DNA of 64,000 nt, from assembly GCA_021156365.1 (NCBI GenBank), contig JAJNDK010000004.1, positions 124,001-188,000 of the forward strand, read 5' to 3'. The number at the start of each line of letters is the position of its first letter. Position 1 is the stretch's first letter. This stretch comes from Bacteroidota bacterium. GTDB lineage: Bacteria; Bacteroidota; Bacteroidia; B-17B0; Aurantibacillaceae. A program made the position numbers and the translations under genes. The notes below the pieces were generated by a model. The model was not told the DNA's origin. It ran no database searches and worked only from the letters and a program-made list of their open reading frames with translations. Shown piece after piece: positions 56,582 to 63,516 of this stretch.

Positions 56582-56597
56582 CCCGATAGCTATCGGG
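56582..56597. repeat. CCCGATAGCTATCGGG palindrome
   Basis: A 16-bp perfect palindrome directly after the M1 peptidase stop. It is identical to the core of the 36-bp palindrome at 19250-19285, also placed just after a stop codon. Dispersed intergenic repeat. Confidence 0.85.
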
Positions 56598-56638
56598 TTT
56601 GAGGTTTCTGGTTGGTAAAGCTCAGGGATACTTGTAGC

Positions 56639-57511
56639 TTAAATTTTTTTTAGACCAACAATTTCAAACGGGACCTCGAATTCCAGCCTGTCAATTTCAC
56701 CTGTTGGTTTTTTGAAGCGGAAAGTACCATATATCTTGTAAGATCCAGGGCTTAACGGTTTTGTTTTTAGCAGGAAACCCTTTTCGACCTGTCTGTTGGA
56801 AAAGAAAACATCGTTTATATAATCACGCATATGGGACTCTTTCTTGTCGATACTTTCGATACCCGTAATGTGAAGGCTGTCTGCGTTTTCATAGTAAGGC
56901 AATGTGAAATTATTTAAGTACAGGAATAAAGTATCCTCCATACGTTCTATGATAAGGTCATAATGAGTAACGGGTGATCCCCAGCTGCAGTTAGTGGAAA
57001 TTTTCCATGACGTTAAGGCTACTATCATGTTATCTAACCTTTGATAAGCCTGTTTTTGCAGGTAATAAGCGAGTATTCCTGCATCAGGTATAGATTCCCC
57101 GTATGCCGAAAAAGGCTGCATTCGCAAATCAAGAGTGTCTTTTGGAAAGAAAAACGGCCTTTCGAAAACACGTGTGGCAGAATCCAGGGCACGATTGTAT
57201 TTGGCTGCGAAATTACTATAAACACTCTCAATGTTTGCTGAGGTAAAATGATCACGTTTTAGTAATCCATTGATGGAAGCAATAAATTCATCCGAATTCT
57301 TTTTTTCATCAGTAGCGAGGTTCAGATAAATATTCTCCCTGATATAAAAGGGCTGATACTCTTTCTTAAGCTTTTGAAAATCCGTGTCGCATTTGGCCCG
57401 ATAGTACTTGCAATCTTTTTTTAACGAGTCCGTAAAAAAGACCTGATCGATTTTTTCTGAACAAGCAGTTAGTATTAAAAACAGCGAAAAGAAAAAGAAT
57501 AGTTTATTCAT
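56639..57511 (-). CDS. lipoprotein of unknown function
   Basis: A 290-residue protein with a lipoprotein signal peptide (FLILTAC, lipidated C17). The N-terminal part is helical and charged; the C-terminal part is beta-rich with a probable small Ig-like domain (SYKIYGTFRFKKPTGEIDRLEFEVPFEIV). No family recognised. It is monocistronic; its stop faces the palindrome after the M1 gene. Confidence 0.72.
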   Translation of the reverse strand: MNKLFFFFSLFLILTACSEKIDQVFFTDSLKKDCKYYRAKCDTDFQKLKKEYQPFYIRENIYLNLATDEKKNSDEFIASINGLLKRDHFTSANIESVYSNFAAKYNRALDSATRVFERPFFFPKDTLDLRMQPFSAYGESIPDAGILAYYLQKQAYQRLDNMIVALTSWKISTNCSWGSPVTHYDLIIERMEDTLFLYLNNFTLPYYENADSLHITGIESIDKKESHMRDYINDVFFSNRQVEKGFLLKTKPLSPGSYKIYGTFRFKKPTGEIDRLEFEVPFEIVGLKKI

Positions 57512-57576
57512 ACGGTCAGATTAAACATCTAACGGGAATTATGTGAAAAGTAACAAGAAACCTGCAACGAGAAACA

Positions 57577-58293
57577 TTAAACGGTTCTCGTAGAAACAGT
57601 AACGATACTCTCGTTCTGAAAATCACTTTCTACAAGCCCGTCTTTCAAGCGAACGATGCGGTGTGCATGGCGTGCGATATCCTCTTCGTGCGTAACAAGG
57701 ATGATGGTATTTCCTAATCTCTGGATCTCTTCAAACAATCCCATGATCTCTACCGATGTTTTGGAATCCAGATTTCCCGTAGGCTCATCGGCAAGGATGA
57801 TAGCAGGCTTGTTGACCAGTGCGCGTGCAATAGCAACACGCTGGCGTTGTCCGCCTGATAGTTCGTTGGGTTTATGTGTCATCCGGTTTCCCAGTCCTAC
57901 CTGTTCCAGTACTTCCTTCGCTCTTTTTTCACGATCCGCTTTTGCTATACCGGAGTATACAAGCGGAAGCGCTACATTGTCCAATGCGGTGGAACGCGGC
58001 AATAAATTGAATGTCTGAAAAACAAAACCGATCTCTTTGTTACGCACTTCGGCCAGATCGTTATCCAGCATATTGGCAACGGAAATATTGTTGAGGATGT
58101 ATTCTCCCGAAGTAGGCGTATCAAGGCAGCCAAGGATGTTCATCAGCGTGGACTTGCCCGATCCGGAAGGGCCCATCAGTGCTACATATTCATTGCGGTG
58201 GATGGAAAGCGATACGGATTTTAATGCGTGGATCTCTTCCGTACCGATCGTATATTGTCGGGCAATGTTTGTGAGTTTGATTATTTCCTGCAT
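57577..58293 (-). CDS. ABC transporter ATP-binding protein (MacB/LolD type)
   Basis: A 238-residue ATPase of the type VII (MacB/LolD/FtsE) group. Walker [11 protein letters not shown]-loop [10 protein letters not shown], signature [15 protein letters not shown], Walker [14 protein letters not shown] and switch histidine in VTHEED are all present. It should drive a MacB/LolC-type permease for lipoprotein release or export, but no permease gene is adjacent. A -7-like box (TAAAAGTA, 58321-58328, minus strand TACTTTTA) lies upstream. Confidence 0.94.
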   Translation of the reverse strand: MQEIIKLTNIARQYTIGTEEIHALKSVSLSIHRNEYVALMGPSGSGKSTLMNILGCLDTPTSGEYILNNISVANMLDNDLAEVRNKEIGFVFQTFNLLPRSTALDNVALPLVYSGIAKADREKRAKEVLEQVGLGNRMTHKPNELSGGQRQRVAIARALVNKPAIILADEPTGNLDSKTSVEIMGLFEEIQRLGNTIILVTHEEDIARHAHRIVRLKDGLVESDFQNESIVTVSTRTV

Positions 58294-58356
58294 AAAAAAT
58301 TCCGGAAGAAAATGAGTGCCTAAAAGTACAGAAATGAGTTTACAAAAATGTGGTCC

Positions 58357-58432
58357 AAAAAAAATCCCGCTTTTGAGGGCGGGATTTCGTAAGCCTTTCG
58401 GCTTACAACCTATGAAACACTAACTAAAACCT
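58357..58432 (-). ncRNA. predicted small non-coding RNA, about 76 nt
   Basis: An intergenic transcript predicted from three joined elements on the minus strand: a full consensus promoter (58437-58467), a 5' unpaired stretch of about 26 bases containing GUUUCAUAGG, a 7-bp hairpin with a GAAA tetraloop (GUAAGCC GAAA GGCUUAC, 58406-58389), and a rho-independent terminator (stem AAATCCCGC / GCGGGATTT, followed by eight Ts, ending near 58357). There is no open reading frame longer than a few codons. It is divergent to rprX and lies in front of the ABC ATPase gene, yet the terminator would stop read-through into it. I do not recognise a known RNA family; 5' and 3' ends are estimates. Confidence 0.7.
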
Positions 58433-58436
58433 GAGG

Positions 58437-58467
58437 CAAATATATATGATTAATCATCGTTAACAAA
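58437..58467 (-). promoter_or_regulatory. promoter of the predicted small RNA
   Basis: Minus strand: TTTG at 58467-58464, a spacer of exactly 19 bases, TATATTTG at 58444-58437. This is one of the best promoter matches in the window. Confidence 0.75.
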
Positions 58468-58528
58468 ATTTAAATCAGTTCAAGTTTGTTAAAATTTCTT
58501 AACAATCTGTTTTACAAGCAGTAAAAGT

Positions 58529-58536
58529 TAATTTTG
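58529..58536 (+). promoter_or_regulatory. -7 box of rprX
   Basis: TAATTTTG, nine bases before the ATG; the mRNA leader would be only a few bases. Confidence 0.5.
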
Positions 58537-58545
58537 TAAATTACA

Positions 58546-60144
58546 ATGTTTAAGCAGAACACCAGTGTTATCACGATTTTAGCCAGTATTTCCATCCTGG
58601 CACTCATCGGGGTTCAGCTTTTCTGGATCAATAATGCAGTTGAACTACGAGAGGAAGAATTCCGGGGCTCCATAAATGAGGCCCTTAACAGCGTAGTGGA
58701 AAAACTCGACAAAACTTCTGCAGCAGCCAAGATCAAAAAGAACATACGCCTGCGCAAACAAGGCATTCGCACCTATCCGGCCGACTACTCCATCAAAAAA
58801 GTGCTCACCTCCGATACGATGAAAAACAAGGTGAACGATATTTTTGAAAAGGATAAAGTAAATGTAAAGGTCTTCGAAGAGCTCACTACCGATTCGAACG
58901 GAGTGGTGACCACTACCTACAATAAATACGAAGGCGATACCATGGAAGCGAGTGGCATTCTCGGACCCTTATCATCAGATGAGCTGCAGGGCACCAACGA
59001 TGTGGAAAAACTGAAATTAGAGCTGATCCAGCAGCGTACGGAAATGGTGCACGATCTTTTTGAAGAGCTGGTAAGCATCAATATCTATAAGAATTACAAG
59101 CCGCAGATAGATACGGTGCTGTTAGACTCACTGTTGAAATCGGAGCTGTTGTATAAAGGGATCAATTCCAATTACATTTACCGGATCAGTATTGATGAAA
59201 CCAGGAATATCAATGACTTTATCCACTCGGTGCATGAATGTGATACCACGGGTTGTTATTTTAAGATCAACCTGGCGCCCAACAATGCATTTATCAAGCC
59301 TACCTTTCTTTCGGTATACTTCCCCAAACACAAGACCTATATATACAAAACCCTCTGGATCATGCTGACGGTATCAGGGGTTATAATAATTATCCTCACT
59401 TTTTCGTTCTATTATACGATCACGACCATCCAGAAGCAAAAGAAACTATCGCTGATCAAGAACGATTTCATCAGTAACATGACACACGAGTTTAAAACAC
59501 CCATTTCCACTATATCGCTGGCCAGTGAGTTCCTGAACGATGACAGCGTGATGAAAACCCCGGAAAAGGTGGGACGTTATGTAAAAATGATCAAGGACGA
59601 GAACAAACGGCTAAGTGTGTTAGTGGAGAGTATCCTGCAGACCGCTATCCTCGATAAGGGCGATTTTAAGCTGAAGATCACCGATATCGACCTCCATGAG
59701 ATCATCAACCAGGCCATTCAAAACATTCAGTTACAGGTAGAACAGCGAAAAGGCACAATAATTCCTAAATTTTTTGCCACTAATCCCAAAATATTTGCAG
59801 ATAAGGTACATATTACTAATATTGTCTTCAATTTAATGGACAATGCGATCAAGTATTCCAAAGAAGTACCTGAAATCACCATTACCACTGATAACCGGAT
59901 TGATGGCATAGTTTTTTCGGTGAAAGATGCAGGTGTGGGTATAACCAAGGATAACCTGAAAAAGGTTTTTGATCAGTTTTACCGGATACCAACCGGCAAC
60001 GTTCACAATATCAAGGGCTTCGGCCTCGGTCTCAGTTACGTGAGAGCTATTGTGATCAAGCATGGAGGTGATATTTCGGTAGAAAGTGAAATTAATAAAG
60101 GAAGTACATTCAGGGTGTTCCTTCCGTATAAACAAGAAGAATAA
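58546..60144 (+). CDS. rprX: sensor histidine kinase, RprX-like
   Basis: A 532-residue membrane kinase. Membrane spans at about residues 10-28 and 268-290 enclose a periplasmic sensor of about 240 residues. HisKA phospho-acceptor H314 in SNMTHEFKTPISTIS, then HATPase boxes N (FNLMDNAIKYS), G1 (VKDAGVGI), F (FDQFYRI) and G2 (GFGLGLSYV). Together with the next gene it resembles RprX/RprY of Bacteroides fragilis, a system linked to envelope stress and tetracycline response. The inducing signal is unknown. Confidence 0.85.
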   Translation: MFKQNTSVITILASISILALIGVQLFWINNAVELREEEFRGSINEALNSVVEKLDKTSAAAKIKKNIRLRKQGIRTYPADYSIKKVLTSDTMKNKVNDIFEKDKVNVKVFEELTTDSNGVVTTTYNKYEGDTMEASGILGPLSSDELQGTNDVEKLKLELIQQRTEMVHDLFEELVSINIYKNYKPQIDTVLLDSLLKSELLYKGINSNYIYRISIDETRNINDFIHSVHECDTTGCYFKINLAPNNAFIKPTFLSVYFPKHKTYIYKTLWIMLTVSGVIIIILTFSFYYTITTIQKQKKLSLIKNDFISNMTHEFKTPISTISLASEFLNDDSVMKTPEKVGRYVKMIKDENKRLSVLVESILQTAILDKGDFKLKITDIDLHEIINQAIQNIQLQVEQRKGTIIPKFFATNPKIFADKVHITNIVFNLMDNAIKYSKEVPEITITTDNRIDGIVFSVKDAGVGITKDNLKKVFDQFYRIPTGNVHNIKGFGLGLSYVRAIVIKHGGDISVESEINKGSTFRVFLPYKQEE

Positions 60145-60162
60145 CTTAATAAACACAAGAGT

Positions 60163-60864
60163 ATGAATACAGAGAAACTAAAAATACTATTAGTGGAAGA
60201 TGATCCGCACCTCGGCACCCTGTTGCAGGAATACCTGGAGGCGAAAGGATATGATACAAAGTTAGGCAAAGACGGTAAGGAGGGTTACGACCTTTTTTGC
60301 AAACAGGATTATGATCTTATCCTGCTGGATGTGATGATGCCGGTAAAAGACGGGATCACCCTGGCGAAAGAGATCCGGATGAACAATAAACACGTTCCGA
60401 TCATTTTCCTCACGGCTAAATCCATGAAGGAAGATACCCTCGAAGGATTTAATGCCGGGGCGGATGACTATATGACCAAGCCTTTCAGCATGGAAGAGCT
60501 CCTGGTACGTATTCAGGCGGTATTGCGCCGCAGCAACAAATCGATCTCCATCAACAACGAACAGGTAGAGTTTGTGCTGGGAAGCTATAAATTCAACAGC
60601 GAAAAACAGATCCTGGAGCACAATGGCATTCAGCAAAAACTGACCACCAAAGAATCAGGCTTATTACGTTTGCTCTGTGTGCATATGAACGATGTACTGG
60701 ACCGGAATTTTGCCCTGAAAACCATCTGGCACGATGATAATTATTTCAATGGCCGCAGTATGGATGTATATATTGCCAAGTTGCGTAAATACCTGAAAGA
60801 CGACCAGAAAGTGGAGATCATCAATATCCACGGAAAAGGCTTCAAACTGCTGGTAAATAACTAA
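60163..60864 (+). CDS. rprY: response regulator, OmpR family, RprY-like
   Basis: A 233-residue response regulator. The receiver domain has acidic pocket VEDD (residues 11-14), phospho-acceptor D56 in LLDVMMP, and the conserved K in TKPFS. The C-terminal winged helix (LTTKESGLLRLLCVHMND ... IHGKGFKLLV) is of OmpR type. It follows rprX after 18 bases, and a strong terminator closes the operon. Confidence 0.9.
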   Translation: MNTEKLKILLVEDDPHLGTLLQEYLEAKGYDTKLGKDGKEGYDLFCKQDYDLILLDVMMPVKDGITLAKEIRMNNKHVPIIFLTAKSMKEDTLEGFNAGADDYMTKPFSMEELLVRIQAVLRRSNKSISINNEQVEFVLGSYKFNSEKQILEHNGIQQKLTTKESGLLRLLCVHMNDVLDRNFALKTIWHDDNYFNGRSMDVYIAKLRKYLKDDQKVEIINIHGKGFKLLVNN

Positions 60865-60880
60865 AGAACAGATAATCGCA

Positions 60881-60925
60881 GAACCCTGTCGTTCCGATGC
60901 TTTGGAGCGACAGGGTTCTTTTTTT
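60881..60925 (+). terminator. terminator of the rprXY operon
   Basis: A 15-bp stem (GAACCCTGTCGTTCC / GGAGCGACAGGGTTC, one G-T pair, eight-base loop) followed by seven Ts, 17 bases after the rprY stop. Confidence 0.92.
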
Positions 60926-60938
60926 AAACGGACGAACG

Positions 60939-61289
60939 ATGCATTTGATAACGGTAGAAGGAATTAATGTGTATGCTTACCACGGCTGCCTGGAGGAAGA
61001 GGGAAAAATAGGCGGAAATTACAGGGTGGACGTGTATATGAAGACCAATTTTGCGGAAGCGGCCCTGCTGGATGACCTGAGCAAAACCATTGATTATGTG
61101 GAGGTGTATGACATCGTGAAAGCCGAAATGGCGATCCGCTCGAAGCTGATCGAACACGTAGGACAGCGCATCATGGACCGCCTGCAGCAACGGATTAAAA
61201 ACATGAAATCCTGCCGGGTACGTGTCACCAAATACAATCCGCCCATGAACGGCGATATCGAAAAGGTAAGCATTGAAATTGAGAGTTAG
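60939..61289 (+). CDS. folB: dihydroneopterin aldolase
   Basis: A 116-residue FolB that cleaves 7,8-dihydroneopterin in folate synthesis. Typical segments: VEGINVYAYHGCLEEEGKIGG near the N-terminus, the TIDYVEVYDIV helix, LIEHVGQRIMDRL and a C-terminal strand VRVTKYNPPM. ATG 60939 is chosen; an upstream start at 60897 would read through the rprXY terminator. The CWC gene starts directly after its stop. Confidence 0.93.
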   Translation: MHLITVEGINVYAYHGCLEEEGKIGGNYRVDVYMKTNFAEAALLDDLSKTIDYVEVYDIVKAEMAIRSKLIEHVGQRIMDRLQQRIKNMKSCRVRVTKYNPPMNGDIEKVSIEIES

Positions 61290-61490
61290 ATGGCTCAGAA
61301 GGAATGCTCCAAATGCGGTGTTTGTTTTACCTGTAGCAATGAAACAAGAGGTTGTTGGTGCGAAAGTCTTCAGCTAAATGCAGAAACCCTGCGCTTTTTG
61401 AAGGAACAATACGAGAATTGCCTCTGTCCGGGTTGTTTAAGAGGCTACGAAGAGAATCAAAAAAACACTTGCAGTATCGCAGAAAAGTAG
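61290..61490 (+). CDS. cysteine-rich CWC protein
   Basis: A 66-residue protein with ten cysteines, including the CWC motif (GCWCESL) and CxxC pairs (CSKCGVCFTC, CLCPGC) that suggest zinc or Fe-S binding. It belongs to the small 'cysteine-rich CWC' family of unknown function. Its ATG follows the folB stop without a gap, and the -33 element of the tRNA-Cys promoter lies inside its last codons. Confidence 0.88.
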   Translation: MAQKECSKCGVCFTCSNETRGCWCESLQLNAETLRFLKEQYENCLCPGCLRGYEENQKNTCSIAEK

Positions 61491-61498
61491 TACTTTTG
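61469..61498 (+). promoter_or_regulatory. tRNA-Cys promoter
   Basis: TTG at 61469-61471, spacer of exactly 19 bases, TACTTTTG at 61491-61498. The -33 element overlaps the 3' end of the CWC gene. Confidence 0.75.
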
Positions 61499-61529
61499 CT
61501 ATCCCAATTTTACTACTGGGAAACTAAAA

Positions 61530-61600
61530 GGTCCTGTGGCCGAGTGGCTAGGCTCAGCTCTGCAAAAGCTGCTACAGCGGTTCGAATCCGCTCGGGACCT
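61530..61600 (+). tRNA. tRNA-Cys (GCA)
   Basis: A 71-base cloverleaf. Acceptor GGTCCTG/CGGGACC (one G-T pair), D arm GCC/GGC, anticodon stem CAGCT/AGCTG with anticodon GCA at 61562-61564, T arm AGCGG/CCGCT with TTCGAAT loop, and discriminator U73 as required for cysteine. CCA is not encoded. Confidence 0.96.
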
Positions 61601-61613
61601 CAACACAATCGCG

Positions 61614-61650
61614 AAAACCCTCTGATAGCAAGACTTTCAGAGGGTTTTTT
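61614..61650 (+). terminator. terminator after tRNA-Cys
   Basis: A 12-bp perfect stem (AAAACCCTCTGA / TCAGAGGGTTTT) followed by Ts, 13 bases after the tRNA. Confidence 0.9.
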
Positions 61651-61721
61651 CTTTAGGGTTAAACATAGATAAAACAGTTATTCCTAATTGATAGCCCTTA
61701 CACAAGCTGGCGAACACTGTT

Positions 61722-61958
61722 TTACTTACGCGTAGGCCTTTTGGTGGTAGATTTTCTTTTTATAACGTAATGCCCGTTAAGGACCGCCCATTTCAGAAGT
61801 CCGATGTTGGAGCTTGTTTTGGTCTTTTTGAATAGTGCCGTTTTTATCTTCTCGATATAGCGAAGGCCGTATTCCATTTTTTCGGCGATCTCCGAATTAT
61901 TGTAATCGTCGCAAATGAGCCGCAATAGTTTCGATTCTTTAATGCTTAGTTCTGTCAT
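61722..61958 (-). CDS. single-domain LuxR/GerE-type DNA-binding protein
   Basis: A 78-residue protein consisting only of a LuxR-like helix-turn-helix (LSIKESKLLRLICDDYNNSEIAEKM, then GLRYIEKIKTALFKKT) with a basic tail (KRKSTTKRPTRK). There is no receiver or ligand domain. The layout resembles the DNA-binding half of NarL-type regulators that occurs alone in some Bacteroidota. It has a possible -7-like box but no clear promoter. Confidence 0.8.
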   Translation of the reverse strand: MTELSIKESKLLRLICDDYNNSEIAEKMEYGLRYIEKIKTALFKKTKTSSNIGLLKWAVLNGHYVIKRKSTTKRPTRK

Positions 61959-62003
61959 AGTAGTGCGAAAATAATCAATTTCCTGTTATTTAATTTTTCA
62001 CAC

Positions 62004-62036
62004 AAAAAAAGGAGTATTATTTGTACTCCTTTTTTT
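62004..62036 (-). terminator. terminator after csbD
   Basis: A 12- to 13-bp A/T-flanked stem (AAAAAAAGGAGTA / TACTCCTTTTTTT) lies just downstream of the csbD stop on the minus strand. It could also act on the plus strand. Confidence 0.85.
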
Positions 62037-62053
62037 GTCAGATCATAGTGTGA

Positions 62054-62245
62054 TCACAGGCTTTGAATCCATTCGATCACCTGGTCTTTTGTTTTACCGA
62101 TCTTTTTTTGAATACGACCGACAAGCTCGTCATCTTTGCCTTCTTCGTATACAAGATCATCATCGGTTAACTGGCCATACTGTTGCTTGATTTTGCCTTT
62201 CAGCTCGTTCCAGTTGCCTTTTAGTTTTAATTCCTTGCTATCCAT
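62054..62245 (-). CDS. CsbD-family stress protein
   Basis: A 63-residue hydrophilic protein ([20 protein letters not shown] ... [14 protein letters not shown]) of the CsbD family, small proteins often induced by general stress. ATG 62245 is chosen; a start at 62284 would add 13 residues and no promoter. An AAGGAG sequence lies 14 bases upstream, further than an ideal Shine-Dalgarno. The gap 62246-62461 (216 bases) holds nothing else I can identify except a weak CAAGCA/TGCTTG inverted repeat at 62417-62439. Confidence 0.92.
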   Translation of the reverse strand: MDSKELKLKGNWNELKGKIKQQYGQLTDDDLVYEEGKDDELVGRIQKKIGKTKDQVIEWIQSL

Positions 62246-62461
62246 AGTAATTGTTTTCTCCTTTTTATGCAAGTTGAATGCCAATGGTTAAAAGGCCTGC
62301 TACAAAGATGTTATACTCAAGGATTATCTTAGCGCGGGGAAAATAGTCCGCAGTGGAGAAGCAGTCCGGTAAAGCTTGAACCAATGAGTAAGATCAACTC
62401 CATATACAGAAGGGGGCAAGCAGTAAAAACACTTGCTTGTGAGGGGATACACTCTGACCGA

Positions 62462-62890
62462 TCACTTCAACTTCTTTTTAAGATTAGCCAAATAGCCGGT
62501 CCATGCGCTTGAGCAATTCTCATAGCACTCGATTTGAGGAACCAGGCCCTCGTGTGTAAACGCAATCGTTGTACTTTTTTCGTCTCCAGTCAGGTCGAAA
62601 CGTATTTTAGTCCCATTCCATTCGTTAGTCTTATTTAAAAAACTAAGATTACTATCTGTTACCAGCCATACAATTTTCTTGTCAGGAATGAGTTCTATTA
62701 ACTGTTGTTTGGAGTAATGCACACCTCCTCCTGCTTTAAAGGTAAACTCGTCGTTTACGTTTTGACTTTTCCCGTTAATGGTCTCAGCGAATAAGCCAGA
62801 CCACCATTGTTCGATATCCAACAGCAATTCAAAAACCTCATGAGCTGTTTTTGATGTTTTAAGGCTGTAGCTAAAATTATCTTTTTTCAT
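62462..62890 (-). CDS. SRPBCC / AHSA1-like protein, second of a coupled pair
   Basis: A 142-residue START-like protein. The start ATG 62890 (MKKDNF) overlaps the stop of the preceding gene as ATGA, so translation is coupled. Features: YSLKTSKTAHEVFELLLDIE, the WWSGLF segment, GGGVHYSKQQLIELIPDKKIV and GLVPQIECYENCSSAWTGYL. It is a paralogue of the protein of 62887-63381. Binds probably a small hydrophobic ligand; no enzymatic role can be read. Confidence 0.85.
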   Translation of the reverse strand: MKKDNFSYSLKTSKTAHEVFELLLDIEQWWSGLFAETINGKSQNVNDEFTFKAGGGVHYSKQQLIELIPDKKIVWLVTDSNLSFLNKTNEWNGTKIRFDLTGDEKSTTIAFTHEGLVPQIECYENCSSAWTGYLANLKKKLK

Positions 62891-63381
62891 TTTTTCGGCA
62901 GTCCCCATTTTTCTATTAATTCTTTGTTCAGATCATTTTCTTTGGTGTTGGGATTGCCTTTGCCCGTTGTGATCAGATTTTTCAAACTTCCCTGGATATA
63001 GCTGCTCCATGCATCCTGGCAAATTTTGTAGCACTCATATTCAGGCACCAGTCCTATCTGGGTAAAATCCAACCGGGTTTTTCCATCCTTCCCGGAAAGT
63101 TCAAAAACAATCTTGTTTCCTTTCCATTCGTTTTTGTCTTCGGTAAAATTGAATTGATTCTCTAATACCAGCCAAACCACTTTTTTGTCGGAAATAAATT
63201 CGACTATTCTCATTTTACAAATATGAACGTCCTTGTAGTTGTAAATGAACTCATCATTCAGTTTTACCGTACTACCCAGAATGTTCTCGCTCCACCACCC
63301 GGCAACATTATTGATGGCTTTGAAGACTTCTGTAGAGGATTTATCTACCGTGATGCTTGTTGTAAAGTTTTTGTTTTCCAT
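62887..63381 (-). CDS. SRPBCC / AHSA1-like protein, first of a coupled pair
   Basis: A 164-residue START-like protein with TSITVDKSSTEVFKAINNVA, GWWSENI, MRIVEFISDKKVVWLVLEN and GLVPEYECYKICQDAWSSYI. It shares most of these blocks with its downstream neighbour. A -7 box (TATTTTTG, 63421-63414 on the minus strand) lies 32 bases upstream of the ATG. The two genes form a two-gene operon divergent from a GlxA-like regulator gene. Confidence 0.85.
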   Translation of the reverse strand: MENKNFTTSITVDKSSTEVFKAINNVAGWWSENILGSTVKLNDEFIYNYKDVHICKMRIVEFISDKKVVWLVLENQFNFTEDKNEWKGNKIVFELSGKDGKTRLDFTQIGLVPEYECYKICQDAWSSYIQGSLKNLITTGKGNPNTKENDLNKELIEKWGLPKK

Positions 63382-63469
63382 ATCGTTTTATTTTAGAATT
63401 CGTACTTCCGGGACAAAAATACTGTCTTTATTCCCTTATTGTAATGTGTAAATTAGACATTTTAAAGGG

Positions 63470-63499
63470 TTGATTTGGACGGAGATTATTTTAACTTTG
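63470..63499 (+). promoter_or_regulatory. promoter of the glxA-like gene
   Basis: TTG at 63470-63472, spacer of exactly 19 bases, TAACTTTG at 63492-63499, 17 bases before the ATG. Confidence 0.7.
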
Positions 63500-63516
63500 G
63501 TGCAAAAACATAGCCT

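Noticed and set aside
61352-61672. 106-codon plus-strand open frame
   Set aside because: It overlaps the CWC gene out of frame and reads through tRNA-Cys and its terminator.
62417-62439. Terminator or small RNA in the gap before csbD
   Set aside because: Only a 6-bp stem with a long loop, no T-tract and no promoter box in front.
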